Assembly (NCBI GenBank): GCA_947462685.1
Contig: CANHPL010000005.1
Coordinates: 1-64,000 of the forward strand
From: Burkholderiaceae bacterium
GTDB lineage: Bacteria > Pseudomonadota > Gammaproteobacteria > Burkholderiales > Burkholderiaceae
Reading direction: 5' to 3'
DNA length: 64,000 bases
In this document: one piece after another, positions 11,812 through 22,722 of the stretch
How positions within the stretch are numbered: position 1 is the first letter of the stretch
How the letters are laid out: each line of letters opens with the position of its first letter
Translations under genes and position numbers: made by a program
Notes under the pieces: model-generated
The model's database searches: none
What the model was told of the DNA's origin: nothing
What the model saw: the letters and a program-made list of their open reading frames with translations, nothing else

Positions 11812-12609
11812 GTGATGGATTCTTATTTACATCTGATGCGCCACGTTCTCGATCACGGCGTCAAAAAAACTGATCGAACTGGAACTGGAACTTTATCCGT
11901 CTTTGGTCACCAAATGCGCTTTGATTTGGCCAAAGGCTTTCCTATGGTGACCACCAAAAAACTCCATCTCAAATCGATCATCTACGAACTGCTTTGGTTC
12001 CTCAAGGGAAGCACGAATAATCACTGGCTAACTGAGCGTGGTGTTTCCATTTGGAATGAATGGGCCAAACCGGATGGTGAGTTGGGACCTATTTATGGCT
12101 ATCAATGGCGCTCTTGGCCAACACCTAGCGGCCAACATATCGATCAAATTAGCCAAATTATTGAACAAATTAAAACCACTCCAGACTCCCGTCGTATCAT
12201 TGTCTCAGCCTGGAATGTGGCGGATATTCCGTCAATGGCCTTAGCACCATGTCATGCTTTTTTTCAGTTTTACGTGGCCGATGGAAAACTTTCTTGCCAA
12301 CTTTATCAACGCAGTGCAGATATTTTCTTGGGAGTTCCTTTCAATATCGCAAGCTACGCTTTACTCACCCATATGGTGGCGGAGCAAACTGGTCTTGCAG
12401 TAGGTGATTTTGTCTGGACGGGGGGCGATTGTCACTTATATTCAAATCATCTGGAGCAAGTCAATTTACAACTCACTAGAAACCCATTACCTCTTCCACA
12501 ATTAGTCATCAAACGTACCCCCCAAAGTATTTTTGACTATGAGTTTGAGGATTTTGAAGTTCTTGGCTACGAATCTCATCCTGCAATCAAAGCCCCTGTA
12601 GCCATTTAA
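11812..12609 (+). CDS. thyA: Thymidylate synthase
   Basis: [29 protein letters not shown] active-site Cys. Confidence 0.97.
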   Translation: MMDSYLHLMRHVLDHGVKKTDRTGTGTLSVFGHQMRFDLAKGFPMVTTKKLHLKSIIYELLWFLKGSTNNHWLTERGVSIWNEWAKPDGELGPIYGYQWRSWPTPSGQHIDQISQIIEQIKTTPDSRRIIVSAWNVADIPSMALAPCHAFFQFYVADGKLSCQLYQRSADIFLGVPFNIASYALLTHMVAEQTGLAVGDFVWTGGDCHLYSNHLEQVNLQLTRNPLPLPQLVIKRTPQSIFDYEFEDFEVLGYESHPAIKAPVAI

Positions 12610-12614
12610 TCATC

Positions 12615-13118
12615 ATGAAAATCACGATCATCGTTGCACGCTCTACCCAAGGTGTCATTGGACGTGATAATGAGTTGCCATGGCGTCTACCCGCGGATTT
12701 GAAGCACTTTAAAAATACGACGCTAGGTCATCCCATCATTATGGGACGTAACACCTGGGAGTCCTTAGGGAGCCCTTTACCCGATCGCAGAAATATCGTA
12801 ATCAGTCGAACTCCTGGATTCTCAGCCGAAGATGCAGAAACATTTTCAAATCTTGAAGATGCTTTATCGGCCTGCGAGACTTCTGAACAGGTATTTATTA
12901 TTGGTGGTGCTCAAGTCTATGAACAGGCAATAGAATTTGCTGATGAAATGATGATTACTGAAGTACAAATCGATGTGGTTGGCGACACCCATTTCCCAGA
13001 GTTTGAAGAAGAAGATTGGCGCGTTACACATTTTGAAGAACACCCTTCTGAGCCAGACCCCAAAAATGCTGGAAAAGAATTTCCAGCATTTGCTTTTGTT
13101 ACCTATTCTAGAAAATAA
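12615..13118 (+). CDS. folA: Dihydrofolate reductase
   Basis: GVIGRDNELPWRLPADLKHFK, IIMGRNTWESLG. Confidence 0.96.
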   Translation: MKITIIVARSTQGVIGRDNELPWRLPADLKHFKNTTLGHPIIMGRNTWESLGSPLPDRRNIVISRTPGFSAEDAETFSNLEDALSACETSEQVFIIGGAQVYEQAIEFADEMMITEVQIDVVGDTHFPEFEEEDWRVTHFEEHPSEPDPKNAGKEFPAFAFVTYSRK

Positions 13119-13186
13119 CGAACTAAGATCTTTTTGATTCCACAATTACTTTTACAAGATATTGAATGCTCTTCTTCAAGTGGTTT

Positions 13187-14551
13187 TCACAATCCACCAA
13201 TCATCATTTCACGAAGGAGAATGGAGCCACACTCTTTAGTTCCGCGTGTTAATACATCTGAACCAATAGTTTCAATATCTAAGAACATTTGTTTGAGGTT
13301 GCCAGCAATGGTAATTTCTTCTACGGGATATTGAATTACCCCGTTTTCAACCCAATAGCCAAAGGCTCCTCTGGAATAATCACCCGTGACGTAATTAACC
13401 CCCTGCCCCATCAGTTCAGTAACGAGAAGTCCACGCCCCATTTTTTTAGCCAATCCAGATAAATCATCACTGGGCAAAGTTCTAGAACTTACCATTTTTA
13501 GATGATGCGCGCCACCTGAATTACCTGTAGTTTGCATCCCTAATTTGCGCGCTGAATAAGTGGATAAAAAATAACCCTGTACAACACCGGCAGAAACCAC
13601 CTGACGAGTCTGAGTCCTTACCCCCTCATCATCAAATGGTGTGCTACCACTCAATCTTAAGCGATGTGGATCTTCATCAATCTGAATATGCTCGGGGAAA
13701 ACTTGCTTGCCAAGACTATCTAATAAAAAGCTAGAGCGGCGATACAATGCCCCCCCGGAAATGGCTTGTACAAAGGCGCCTAATAATCCAATTGCCACTG
13801 GAGCTTCAAATATTACCGGACATTTTTGTGTTGGTATTGGCCTTGCGCCAAGGCGAGATAAGGCTCGTTGTGCGGCATAACGTCCAATGGCTTCAGGGTC
13901 TGCAAGCTCTTGAGGTAAACGCGAGGTGGAATACCAGTCATCTCTTTGCATCGGCGCACCTTTGCGGCGTGTTGCACTAGCAATCGGCGCACAGGAGATG
14001 TAATGCCTGGAAAAGGGGTAGCCTGCTAAAAATCCACGTGTCGTTCCCATCTGAAAATGGGTCTGATTGGCAGCAATCGAAGCGCCATCACTATTGGTAA
14101 TTAAACCATTTACTGCAAAAGCTGCATCTTCTGCGCGCTTCGCAATCTCGATAGCATCTTCGACAGATAAATCCCATGGGTGAAACAAATCTAAATCTTT
14201 GGGATTTTTCTCTAATAACTCTTCTTCTGCCAGTCCTGAATAAGGATCGGGAGCGGTATATCTGGCAATATCGTAGGCTGCCTGAATCGTTCTCTCTATC
14301 GCCTCGGGAGAAAAGTCACTTGTGCTGGCATTGCCGCGTTGCTGACCTAAATACACGCTAATCCCTAAGGATTTATCAACGCTACGCTCAATAGTTTCAA
14401 CTTCGCCACGGCGAACTGAGACTGATAAGCCATTACCTTCAGATACCTCAACGGCAGCGTCGGTTGCGCCAAGGGATTTGGCTCGAGAAAGGGCATCTTG
14501 AATGATTTCTTGAAACTCAAATGCGGAATAAGTAAAAATTTTATTTGTCAT
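13187..14551 (-). CDS. pmbA: Metalloprotease PmbA/TldE (ORF open to 14593; start likely MTNKIF at 14551)
   Basis: RRGEVETIERSVDKSLGISVYLG; GAFGYWVENGVIQYPVEEITIAGNL. Confidence 0.93.
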   Translation of the reverse strand: MTNKIFTYSAFEFQEIIQDALSRAKSLGATDAAVEVSEGNGLSVSVRRGEVETIERSVDKSLGISVYLGQQRGNASTSDFSPEAIERTIQAAYDIARYTAPDPYSGLAEEELLEKNPKDLDLFHPWDLSVEDAIEIAKRAEDAAFAVNGLITNSDGASIAANQTHFQMGTTRGFLAGYPFSRHYISCAPIASATRRKGAPMQRDDWYSTSRLPQELADPEAIGRYAAQRALSRLGARPIPTQKCPVIFEAPVAIGLLGAFVQAISGGALYRRSSFLLDSLGKQVFPEHIQIDEDPHRLRLSGSTPFDDEGVRTQTRQVVSAGVVQGYFLSTYSARKLGMQTTGNSGGAHHLKMVSSRTLPSDDLSGLAKKMGRGLLVTELMGQGVNYVTGDYSRGAFGYWVENGVIQYPVEEITIAGNLKQMFLDIETIGSDVLTRGTKECGSILLREMMIGGL

Positions 14552-14582
14552 TCCCTTATCATAGCGATTATTTGTATCAACT

Positions 14583-15209
14583 ATGAAAATCACTATGACA
14601 AATACTGTAAATTCAGATCAAATTCGTATCGGCCTCGTCTCCATCTCCGACCGAGCCTCTACCGGGATCTATGAAGATCAAGGAATTCCCGCACTTGAAA
14701 AGTGGTTAAGTAGCGCTTTGACGTCGCCATTTACGTGCATCACAAGACTCATCGCAGATGAACAAGTCGTCATTACTTCAACCTTAATTGAATTGGTCGA
14801 TGTCGAGCAATGCGCTTTGGTATTAACCACTGGTGGTACTGGGCCTAGCCGCCGTGATGTAACGCCAGAAGCAACGCTAGCTGCTAGTACTCGAGAAATG
14901 CCTGGATTTGGTGAACAAATGCGGCAAATTAGCTTAAAATTCGTCCCTACGGCGATTCTGTCACGTCAAATTGGCGCTCTTCGTGAAATCGACAATCATG
15001 CAGCGCTCATCATCAATTTACCAGGTCAACCTAAAGCGATTGCTGAGACCCTAGAGGGTTTAAAGGATGCTGATGGCAAAGTGATTACTTCAGGCATTTT
15101 TGCTGCTGTGCCATATTGTATTGATTTGATTGGTGGTCCCTATATCGAAACAAATGACTCCGTTGTAAAAGCGTTTCGACCTAAATCAGCGATTAAACTC
15201 AAGAACTAA
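14583..15209 (+). CDS. mog: Molybdopterin adenylyltransferase
   Basis: IRIGLVSISDRASTGIYEDQGIPAL; LVLTTGGTGPSRRDVTPEAT. Confidence 0.93.
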   Translation: MKITMTNTVNSDQIRIGLVSISDRASTGIYEDQGIPALEKWLSSALTSPFTCITRLIADEQVVITSTLIELVDVEQCALVLTTGGTGPSRRDVTPEATLAASTREMPGFGEQMRQISLKFVPTAILSRQIGALREIDNHAALIINLPGQPKAIAETLEGLKDADGKVITSGIFAAVPYCIDLIGGPYIETNDSVVKAFRPKSAIKLKN

Positions 15210-15228
15210 AACCCAAAACTTTTAAAGT

Positions 15229-15363
15229 TTAGTAATTTATCCAGTTTTCAACTTTTAGATCTGGATAATTCATAAAATCATTCACATGACTGGTGACTAA
15301 AGTCACATCTAAAGAAATAGCTTGAGTAGCTATTAACTGATCTAACACCTCTCTAGGGCGCTA
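15229..15363 (-). pseudogene. Decayed VapC-type PIN-domain toxin, C-terminal fragment
   Basis: Minus-strand translation ending at TAA 15229-15231 reads RPREVLDQLIATQAISLDVTLVTSHVNDFMNYPDLKVENWINY*, matching the VapC C-terminal pattern LIAAhAlsl.atLVTnn..dF..ipgL.venW; in-frame TAG at 15361-15363 and no start. Confidence 0.65.
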
Positions 15364-15463
15364 ATTGTATCAAGCTCTATTTTGGTTTCTTGTTAATACT
15401 AAAAGGGAAAACTCACTGATAAATAACCTCCTAAAGCCTAAACCGTGACTTCAGGAAATGCCT

Positions 15464-16051
15464 TCAGCTATGGGGACTTCTAAAGAAGTTCTCTCGGTAA
15501 TAGCGTAACTCTTCAATCGACTCAATGATGTCTGCATATGCTGTATGGGCTTGTTTTTTCGTGAAACTCTTCGCGACGTCAGGCCGCCATCGTTTACAAA
15601 GCTCTTTTACCGTAGAAACATCAATATTTCTGTAATGGAAAAATCCTTCAAGTTTAGGCATATATCTGGCCATAAATCTTCGATCTTGATGGATCGTATT
15701 GCCACACATCGGTGAGACGCCTGATTTGAGGTGGGCGGCTAAAAACTCCAAACAAATCTTCTCAGCATCTTCTTCGGTTGTGCTAGAGGCAATCACTTTA
15801 TCAATTAAGCCTGATTTGCTATGCGTGCCCTGATTCCAAGCGTCCATCCCATCAAGTACCATCTTATCTTGATGAATCACTAAAACGGGACTTTCCGCCA
15901 CAATTTCAAGCTCGCCATCCGTAATGACCATGGCCAACTCTAAAATACGCTCTTTTGCGGGGTCTAGCCCGCTCATTTCCATATCCAACCAAATTAAACG
16001 GTCTTTTTTCAGTTCTGTGTTCAAATCGCAACTCGCTTCTATAATTAACAA
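15464..16051 (-). CDS. orn: Oligoribonuclease (start TTG, possibly a few codons downstream)
   Basis: [42 protein letters not shown]. Confidence 0.94.
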   Translation of the reverse strand: MLIIEASCDLNTELKKDRLIWLDMEMSGLDPAKERILELAMVITDGELEIVAESPVLVIHQDKMVLDGMDAWNQGTHSKSGLIDKVIASSTTEEDAEKICLEFLAAHLKSGVSPMCGNTIHQDRRFMARYMPKLEGFFHYRNIDVSTVKELCKRWRPDVAKSFTKKQAHTAYADIIESIEELRYYRENFFRSPHS

Positions 16052-17314
16052 ATGATATTTACTTATATTTTCCTCGCTTTTTTGTTATTGGGCCTTTTTA
16101 CCCAATTTTTTCTCGCACAGCGTCAGATTCAATCTGCTCGGCTCCATAGCAACCAAGTCCCCCCGGGCTTTGAAGAGTCAATCTCGCTGGCCGATCATCA
16201 AAAAGCTGCTAACTACACGATTGCCAAATTAAAGCTTTCATCTGTTGAAACATTTTTTTCCCAGGGTCTATTAATTGCTCTCACATTGATGGGTCTTTTA
16301 TATTTCATTCATCGTGAATTACTTGAGATTTTTTCTGCTGGCGTTTGGCAACAAATCGCCCTGTTACTATCAATTAGTTTTTTATCTAGCTTGATCGATC
16401 TACCTTTTTCTTGGTACAAGCAATTTCGCTTAGAGCAAAAATTCGGCTTTAATCGTATGACTCAAAAACTCTTTTGGCTCGACTTTGTTAAAGGAACTGC
16501 CCTGAGCCTCGTCATTGGTGTACCTTTACTTTGGGTCATATTAAGTCTCATGCAAGAAGCAGGTCAATATTGGTGGTTATTTGCTTGGGTCTTCTTGGTG
16601 GGATTTATTTTGCTCGCTACCTGGATAGCTCCCGTTGTCATCATGCCGCTCTTTAATAAATTTAAACCCCTTGATGACGGGCCTTTAAAAACCTCAATTC
16701 AATCCCTTTTAGATCGCTGTGGTTTTGTCAGTAAAGGTCTGTTTGTAATGGATGGAAGTAAGAGAAGTGCCCATGGCAATGCTTACTTTACCGGCATTGG
16801 TAAAAATAAACGAATAGTTTTTTTTGATACGCTTATTGAGAAACTCTCTCCCACCGAAATCGAGGCTGTCTTAGCGCATGAATTAGGGCACTTCAAAAAG
16901 AACCATGTTCGAAAAAGAATGTTACTAACCTTCTTGATGAGTCTTGCTGGTTTAGCCTTATTGGGTTGGTTATCCCAACAAATTTGGTTCTATGAAAGCT
17001 TGGGTGTTTTCCCGGAAATCGATGGCAATAACGCAGGTCTCGCTCTTGCTCTATTCTCTTTGGTAATTCCTGTCTTTACTTTTTTTATTACCCCTATCGG
17101 CAGCTTACTATCTCGTCAACATGAATTTGAAGCAGATGCATTCGCTGCCGAAAAAACCAATGCAAGTCATTTGATTTCAGCTCTAATTAAGCTCTATCAA
17201 GATAATGCAGCTACGTTAACTCCTGATCGTTACTACTCGGCATTTTATGATTCACACCCACCTGCACCGATTCGTATCGCTCATCTCAATCAGTTGATGA
17301 AGACACCAATCTAA
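16052..17314 (+). CDS. M48 family (Ste24-like) zinc metallopeptidase
   Basis: [10 protein letters not shown] zinc motif, multiple TM segments, [10 protein letters not shown]. Confidence 0.92.
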   Translation: MIFTYIFLAFLLLGLFTQFFLAQRQIQSARLHSNQVPPGFEESISLADHQKAANYTIAKLKLSSVETFFSQGLLIALTLMGLLYFIHRELLEIFSAGVWQQIALLLSISFLSSLIDLPFSWYKQFRLEQKFGFNRMTQKLFWLDFVKGTALSLVIGVPLLWVILSLMQEAGQYWWLFAWVFLVGFILLATWIAPVVIMPLFNKFKPLDDGPLKTSIQSLLDRCGFVSKGLFVMDGSKRSAHGNAYFTGIGKNKRIVFFDTLIEKLSPTEIEAVLAHELGHFKKNHVRKRMLLTFLMSLAGLALLGWLSQQIWFYESLGVFPEIDGNNAGLALALFSLVIPVFTFFITPIGSLLSRQHEFEADAFAAEKTNASHLISALIKLYQDNAATLTPDRYYSAFYDSHPPAPIRIAHLNQLMKTPI

Positions 17315-18286
17315 TTGGATACTGTGTTGCATAACTCTTCCTTAAAAGCGCTCTTAGTAGCTTCTTATGGCAGAAATTATTTAGCAAGACCCGTTCAACC
17401 CAAGGCTTCTGATCCAGAGTTTTATGAAGTTAAATCACGCGGCAAAAAGCATGAGGTGGCTGTTGGTGATTTTTTAGAATTACAAACGACCTCTGCCAAT
17501 CAAGCGGTCATAGAAACGATTCTGCCTCGTACAAATCTATTATTTCGCTCCGACGCTTTTCGGTCAAAATCCATTGCGGCAAATGTCGATCAAATTCTGC
17601 TAGTTCTTGCAACTGAGCCAGGATTTTCGCCAGACTTACTGGGCCGCGCAGCCATTGCTGCTGCTCATGAGGGCATAGAACTAAGAATCTTACTCAATAA
17701 AACTGATTTAAAGGAGCAGTTGCTCAAAGCACGTGAACTCTTAGCTCCCTATCAACATCTAGGTATTCCCATTCATGAGATTTCAGCGAAATTTGACAGG
17801 GTTAGTATGTCATCGCTTGAACCTTTTTTAGCGGGTAAGGTCTCGGTTCTTGTAGGACAATCAGGGATGGGTAAATCGACGTTGCTCAATCAATGGATAC
17901 CAACAGCAAGTGCGCAAACTAGGGAACATTCAACTAAGTTAGATACTGGGAAACACACTACGACTGCCTGTCGCTACTATGATTTACCTGCTTCTTGGGG
18001 GATGAAAGATGGTCGATTAGGAGCACTAATTGACTCACCAGGTTTTCAGGAATTCGGTTTAGCGCATTTGTCCGAAAGTGAATTGCAACATGCCTTTTCT
18101 GAGTTCGTTCCCTACCTTGGCAAGTGTCGGTTCCACAACTGCACTCATTCACACGAACCTGGTTGCGCCATCCTTGATGGGGTCTCTCAAACACATATAT
18201 CGCCGACCCGAATCAAGCTCTTTAATCAATTGTTACACGAAAGTCGTAATGCCACGATTCAAACGCAAGGACACCAATCGCTGTAA
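17315..18286 (+). CDS. rsgA: Small ribosomal subunit biogenesis GTPase RsgA (TTG start)
   Basis: LLNKTDL, GQSGMGKSTLLNQW, DSPGFQEFGL, circularly permuted GTPase order, C-terminal CRFHNCTHSHEPGCAI. Confidence 0.95.
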   Translation: MDTVLHNSSLKALLVASYGRNYLARPVQPKASDPEFYEVKSRGKKHEVAVGDFLELQTTSANQAVIETILPRTNLLFRSDAFRSKSIAANVDQILLVLATEPGFSPDLLGRAAIAAAHEGIELRILLNKTDLKEQLLKARELLAPYQHLGIPIHEISAKFDRVSMSSLEPFLAGKVSVLVGQSGMGKSTLLNQWIPTASAQTREHSTKLDTGKHTTTACRYYDLPASWGMKDGRLGALIDSPGFQEFGLAHLSESELQHAFSEFVPYLGKCRFHNCTHSHEPGCAILDGVSQTHISPTRIKLFNQLLHESRNATIQTQGHQSL

Positions 18287-18296
18287 CTCTATAGCT

Positions 18297-19250
18297 CTAC
18301 AGTTGCCCAAACCAAACCGCCATGGATAGCATGCCCAAAAGAATCATCCATAACACCACGGCTCGCCAAACGAGACTAGCACCAGAAGCTAAATGCGCGG
18401 GCACGGGTAATAATCCAACTTCTTGAACAGGTACTTCTCCGGTTTCGGCAAGACGTAAGGCTTCATCAGTCGATACTTGTGCAATCGGCTCACCCAGTTG
18501 AACTCCTAAGGCACCGCCACCCGTACCAATGAGGATAGCTTTAGACTGTGTATCCCATTTCTTTTGGTGATAACGCCAAGCATAGGCAGCTTGTTCAAAA
18601 TTACCCACGATGGTAAAGCCAATCGCTGTCAGGCGAGTGGGTAACCAATCCGTGAGGTAACGAAATTTTTGAATCATGACCATGAGTTTCGGACTGACCA
18701 TGCCGAATTTCCAGCGATCTTCTGCCATTAACACGAGACGATACAAAACCACTCCAGCAGGTCCTATTGGTAGTAAAAAGAAAAAGAACACACCAAATAC
18801 ATTCGAATGAACGGCCAATATCGCACGCTCTAAAGTATGACGAACAACCTCTGACTCCGTCAGTGTCTCGGTGTTTAAACTTGTACCTACCCAATTGGCC
18901 AACTCATTTTTTGCATCATCTAAGCGCTTTTCTTGAAGCGCAATTTGGATAGTGCGATAGTGAGAACTAAATTGACGAAACCCCATCAAGGAATACACAA
19001 TAAATATATTCCAAGCAAGTGCCAAAATAGGCAATTGATAAATCAGCCACAAATGCACCATCAGGACAAATAAAACAGGTGGAGCTATCAAGACAATAAT
19101 AGCGACCTTAGCAGAGGTCTCTTCACCTGTGTCGCAATAATTAGGGACGCGGTCAATCCAATACTTCATGAGTCGCTGAACCCAATGATTGGGGCCTACA
19201 GGTCGATACTGTTCTAGCATTAAACTCAATAAAACAGAAATAAATGTCAT
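18297..19250 (-). CDS. CobD/CbiB family (AmpE-like) membrane protein
   Basis: Multi-TM protein with CbiB-like GTGGGALGVQLG region. Confidence 0.75.
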   Translation of the reverse strand: MTFISVLLSLMLEQYRPVGPNHWVQRLMKYWIDRVPNYCDTGEETSAKVAIIVLIAPPVLFVLMVHLWLIYQLPILALAWNIFIVYSLMGFRQFSSHYRTIQIALQEKRLDDAKNELANWVGTSLNTETLTESEVVRHTLERAILAVHSNVFGVFFFFLLPIGPAGVVLYRLVLMAEDRWKFGMVSPKLMVMIQKFRYLTDWLPTRLTAIGFTIVGNFEQAAYAWRYHQKKWDTQSKAILIGTGGGALGVQLGEPIAQVSTDEALRLAETGEVPVQEVGLLPVPAHLASGASLVWRAVVLWMILLGMLSMAVWFGQL

Positions 19251-19253
19251 TAA

Positions 19254-19937
19254 TTAAGCTCTTAAAAAATGGTACAGATTTCTGAGCATACCAGCAGTTG
19301 CTCCCCAAATGAACTTCGACTCATAGGGCATTGCATAAAACCGACGATGCCCATCTGGACCTACCCACTCACGCACTTGGTGGTTTGCAGGATTCATCAA
19401 AAAAGCTAATGGCACTTCGAAAATTTCAGCAACTTCATTGGCATCTGGGACTAACTCCTCAACAGAAGAAACAAGCCCAACAATTGGCGTCACTTGATAA
19501 CCGGTGATCGTAAAATAATCTGGTAAATGACCTAAGTGCTCGACATAATGATGCCCAAGTCCAATTTCCTCATGCGCTTCTCGAAGTGCCGTATGTTTGA
19601 GATCAACATCACTTTCTTCTTTACGTCCGCCAGGAAAGCTAATTTGTCCAGGATGATCGTTCAAATGCTCGGCACGCTTGGTCAGCAAAACACTAAGGTG
19701 ATTATCTTTTTGTACAATCGGGATAAGGACGGCTGCGATGCGTGTTCCGCGCCCCTGAACATACTCAATGGACTGCCTTGATTCATCTGTTAATTCTGGA
19801 GTCCAAGGTTTAATTTGCTCAAAACGCTGCCTTAATGCATCCGGCTGTAATAAATCAAGAGAAACTGGGGGAGTATGAAGCGATGCTTCCTGAATGGGAA
19901 CCATTTGGGGATCAAACTTCGGAATACGTCTTTGCAT
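19254..19937 (-). CDS. NUDIX hydrolase, CoA pyrophosphatase type
   Basis: FPGGRKEESDVDLKHTALREAHEEIGL Nudix box. Confidence 0.9.
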   Translation of the reverse strand: MQRRIPKFDPQMVPIQEASLHTPPVSLDLLQPDALRQRFEQIKPWTPELTDESRQSIEYVQGRGTRIAAVLIPIVQKDNHLSVLLTKRAEHLNDHPGQISFPGGRKEESDVDLKHTALREAHEEIGLGHHYVEHLGHLPDYFTITGYQVTPIVGLVSSVEELVPDANEVAEIFEVPLAFLMNPANHQVREWVGPDGHRRFYAMPYESKFIWGATAGMLRNLYHFLRA

Positions 19938-20001
19938 GAAACGATTATAAGGCTAGTCTTTTAATACAATATTAGAATAAACTCCATTACACAAAAAATA
20001 A

Positions 20002-20433
20002 TTAACGTTGTTCGAATGCATTGATTGGAGCACTTGCCAAAAATACTGATCTCGTCATGTGCTTTGCCGTAGCGGCATCATCTATTTTATGAACCAGGTA
20101 TTCAGGAAGTGACACATTTAAACGAATTGATTTAGTGTTTACTTTTGATAAATCAATATTTACCAACATCCAAACTCCGCCTACATAATCAGGATTCTTT
20201 ACCAACTTCCCCATGGCAGTAGGCTTTGGGATAGATTCAGGTTCTCCGCCAAAATGTGCCTCGACCGCCTCCTGAACCATAGCCGGCAAATCCTCCCAAT
20301 GATAAGCTGCTGAAAAGCATCCTGGAAAGTCAGGAAAAACGACTCCATGAGCGTGTTTTTTATCCCCAACATGAACAAACACTGGAATACACAAAAATTC
20401 AATCCAGAAATTTTGGTTTTTACAAACGTACAT
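20002..20433 (-). CDS. HicB-family antitoxin-like protein, orphan (real start probably an internal TTG/GTG before CIPVFVHVGDKK)
   Basis: PVFVHVGDKKHAHGVVFPDFPGCFSAA HicB core, C-terminal RLNVSLPEYLVHKIDDAATAKHMTRSVFLA DNA-binding segment; no HicA in flanks. Confidence 0.85.
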   Translation of the reverse strand: MYVCKNQNFWIEFLCIPVFVHVGDKKHAHGVVFPDFPGCFSAAYHWEDLPAMVQEAVEAHFGGEPESIPKPTAMGKLVKNPDYVGGVWMLVNIDLSKVNTKSIRLNVSLPEYLVHKIDDAATAKHMTRSVFLASAPINAFEQR

Positions 20434-20453
20434 GTTGTTTTATATAGCTAGCC

Positions 20454-20493
20454 AATAAAAACCCTTGCAAGACTTAAGTCTTTACAAGGGTTG
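20454..20493 (-). terminator. Rho-independent terminator of the rpsP-rimM-trmD-rplS operon
   Basis: Near-perfect palindrome AACCCTTGcAAGACTTAAGTCTTtaCAAGGGTT at 20460-20492, followed on the minus strand by a T run. Confidence 0.8.
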
Positions 20494-20526
20494 TTATGGT
20501 GCTGACATGGTCAGCTTAAAGAGGAC

Positions 20527-20916
20527 TTACTGCGCAGGAGTCTCTTTAACTTTACGATAAACCAACTTCTCTTTAATACGTGCAGACTTACCTGAACGCT
20601 CACGGAGGTAATAAAGTTTCGCACGGCGTACATCACCACGACGCTTCACTTCAATACTTGCAATGAGTGGCGAATAAGTTTGGAATGTTCTTTCAACACC
20701 TTCACCAGATGAGATTTTACGTACGATAAAGCTTGAATTAAGGCCACGATTGCGCTTCGCAATCACAACACCTTCAAAAGCCTGTGAACGTTTACGGGTT
20801 CCTTCAACAACGTTGACATTAACAACGAGTGTATCGCCAGGGGCGAAATCGGGAATTACTTTGTTTGCCGTTAGGCGAGCAATTTCTTCTTGCTCAATTT
20901 TTTCGATGAGATTCAT
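20527..20916 (-). CDS. rplS: 50S ribosomal protein L19
   Basis: [63 protein letters not shown]. Confidence 0.98.
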   Translation of the reverse strand: MNLIEKIEQEEIARLTANKVIPDFAPGDTLVVNVNVVEGTRKRSQAFEGVVIAKRNRGLNSSFIVRKISSGEGVERTFQTYSPLIASIEVKRRGDVRRAKLYYLRERSGKSARIKEKLVYRKVKETPAQ

Positions 20917-21005
20917 CTATCAACTCCTTATGTATCATTTCAGCGTTGATCCCAAAACCAGTTTGGACCTGAAAGAGGATACGAAAATTTAAAACTGCTA
21001 AGTAT

Positions 21006-21749
21006 TTATGTTTGGATGTTCTTTAAAAAAAGTTCATCTTTACTACTTAACAACCCTTTTTTACGAGCCGCCTCAATTAAATCGGGACGCCTCAGTTGGG
21101 TTGCAAGCAAAGATTGCTCACGACGCCAGCCCTCTATTATGGCATGATTTCCGCCTAAAAGCACCCCTGGAACAACAGAATTTTCATATATTTCTGGCCT
21201 TGTATAGTGCGGATAGTCAAGTAAACCATCCATGAAGCTATCTTGCAAGGCGGAATCCTTATCTCCCAATACCCCAGGAATGAGTCGGACCATGGCGTCG
21301 ATAATGGCCATAGCAGGGATTTCACCGCCAGAAAGCACAAAATCCCCCAAACTAATTTCAAGATCAACGTTTCGATCAATAAAACGCTGATCGACCGCCT
21401 CATAACGACCACAAACCATCGTGATTTGCTCATGCTTGAGCAAATCAGCTGCCATTTGCTGGTTAAATCTTTTACCTTGTGGCGATAGTATGACTACTGG
21501 CCCAGCGTTCGTATGCGCTTGTTGAATAGCTTGCAGAGTCTTCTCCAGAGGCTCTGCCATCATCACCATACCAGGGCCTCCACCATAAGCACGATCATCC
21601 ACAGTTTTTCGATTATCAGTAGTGTAATCGCGCGGATTCCAAGTATGAAGGCTAAAAAGTTGCTTGTCTAAAGCTCGTCCAACCACCCCGCCCGAGTGAA
21701 TTATCTGGAACATTTCCGGAAAAATACTAATGGCATCAAAGCGCATCAT
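21006..21749 (-). CDS. trmD: tRNA (guanine-N1)-methyltransferase
   Basis: [42 protein letters not shown]. Confidence 0.97.
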   Translation of the reverse strand: MMRFDAISIFPEMFQIIHSGGVVGRALDKQLFSLHTWNPRDYTTDNRKTVDDRAYGGGPGMVMMAEPLEKTLQAIQQAHTNAGPVVILSPQGKRFNQQMAADLLKHEQITMVCGRYEAVDQRFIDRNVDLEISLGDFVLSGGEIPAMAIIDAMVRLIPGVLGDKDSALQDSFMDGLLDYPHYTRPEIYENSVVPGVLLGGNHAIIEGWRREQSLLATQLRRPDLIEAARKKGLLSSKDELFLKNIQT

Positions 21750-21756
21750 GATTTAC

Positions 21757-22284
21757 TTACCAATCTTTTTGCCAGTCGACAATAATTTTTTTCGGCATAG
21801 TGTCTAAATCAACTGCCATGATGAAGGATGCTACAAATGGTATTAAATGTTGCTTTTTCTCATCCTCTGCAACAATAAGAACCGTTTGGGCACTGTTATC
21901 CACAATTTCTTTAACAATACCAAGGAACTCATTTTGCTGATTATGCACCTGAGCACCCATTAGGTCGGTCCAATAATACTCGTTATTATCAAGCGGTGGA
22001 AACTTGGATCTAGGAATTAATACGATTGCTGATTTAAAAGATAAGGCAATCTCTCGATCCGTTAAACCAACTAGCTCAAGAATCACAGAGCCACTATGCT
22101 CTTTGGCTTGATAGACTGAAAAATCCCGCATTTGAGGCAGTCGAACACCACTTAGCCAAATTTCTTTAGCGGCTAAAAGTGCTACAGGATCATTAGAAAA
22201 AGGTCTTATTTTGAGGGCGCCACGAATACCGTATGCTTCTATCACGGTACCGACTTCGATTAAATCACTGTTCTCAGTCGTCAT
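21757..22284 (-). CDS. rimM: Ribosome maturation factor RimM
   Basis: IEVGTVIEAYGIRGALKIRPFSNDP; YYWTDLMGAQV; operon position. Confidence 0.93.
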   Translation of the reverse strand: MTTENSDLIEVGTVIEAYGIRGALKIRPFSNDPVALLAAKEIWLSGVRLPQMRDFSVYQAKEHSGSVILELVGLTDREIALSFKSAIVLIPRSKFPPLDNNEYYWTDLMGAQVHNQQNEFLGIVKEIVDNSAQTVLIVAEDEKKQHLIPFVASFIMAVDLDTMPKKIIVDWQKDW

Positions 22285-22320
22285 AGTGACGCCACCTCAG
22301 AAGGGGTATCCCCCATCAAA

Positions 22321-22575
22321 TTAGTTCGCTGCAGTTGTGCTGTGTTGTTTGATTAAACGTTTTACGGTTGGAGACATTTCTGCACCAACACCAGTCCAAT
22401 AAGTTAAACGGTCTTGAGCAATACGGAAACCCTGCTCTGTAGCAACTGCTCTTGGATTGTAATAACCAAGGCGCTCTACAAAGTTAGAGTCACGGCGATT
22501 ACGCTTATCCGTAACAACTACACTATAAAAAGGACGCTTTTTTGAACCACCGCGTGCGAGTCGAATGACGACCAT
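22321..22575 (-). CDS. rpsP: 30S ribosomal protein S16
   Basis: [41 protein letters not shown]. Confidence 0.98.
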   Translation of the reverse strand: MVVIRLARGGSKKRPFYSVVVTDKRNRRDSNFVERLGYYNPRAVATEQGFRIAQDRLTYWTGVGAEMSPTVKRLIKQHSTTAAN

Positions 22576-22722
22576 AAGAATTCCTCAAATTAAACAAAAA
22601 TAAAAAAATGTAGGCGTAAACTCAATCTTTAGTTTCAATTTATCACCAAAGAGTATTATTCGTGATGCAAAATAATACGAATTACTACCCTAGAAAACTC
22701 ACTATTTTATCTTAAATCAGCC

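Noticed and set aside
18297-19250. Evidence for cobalamin biosynthesis from the CobD/CbiB-like gene
   Set aside because: No other cobalamin gene is near; this family is widely present as a stand-alone AmpE-like protein, so no pathway claim is justified.
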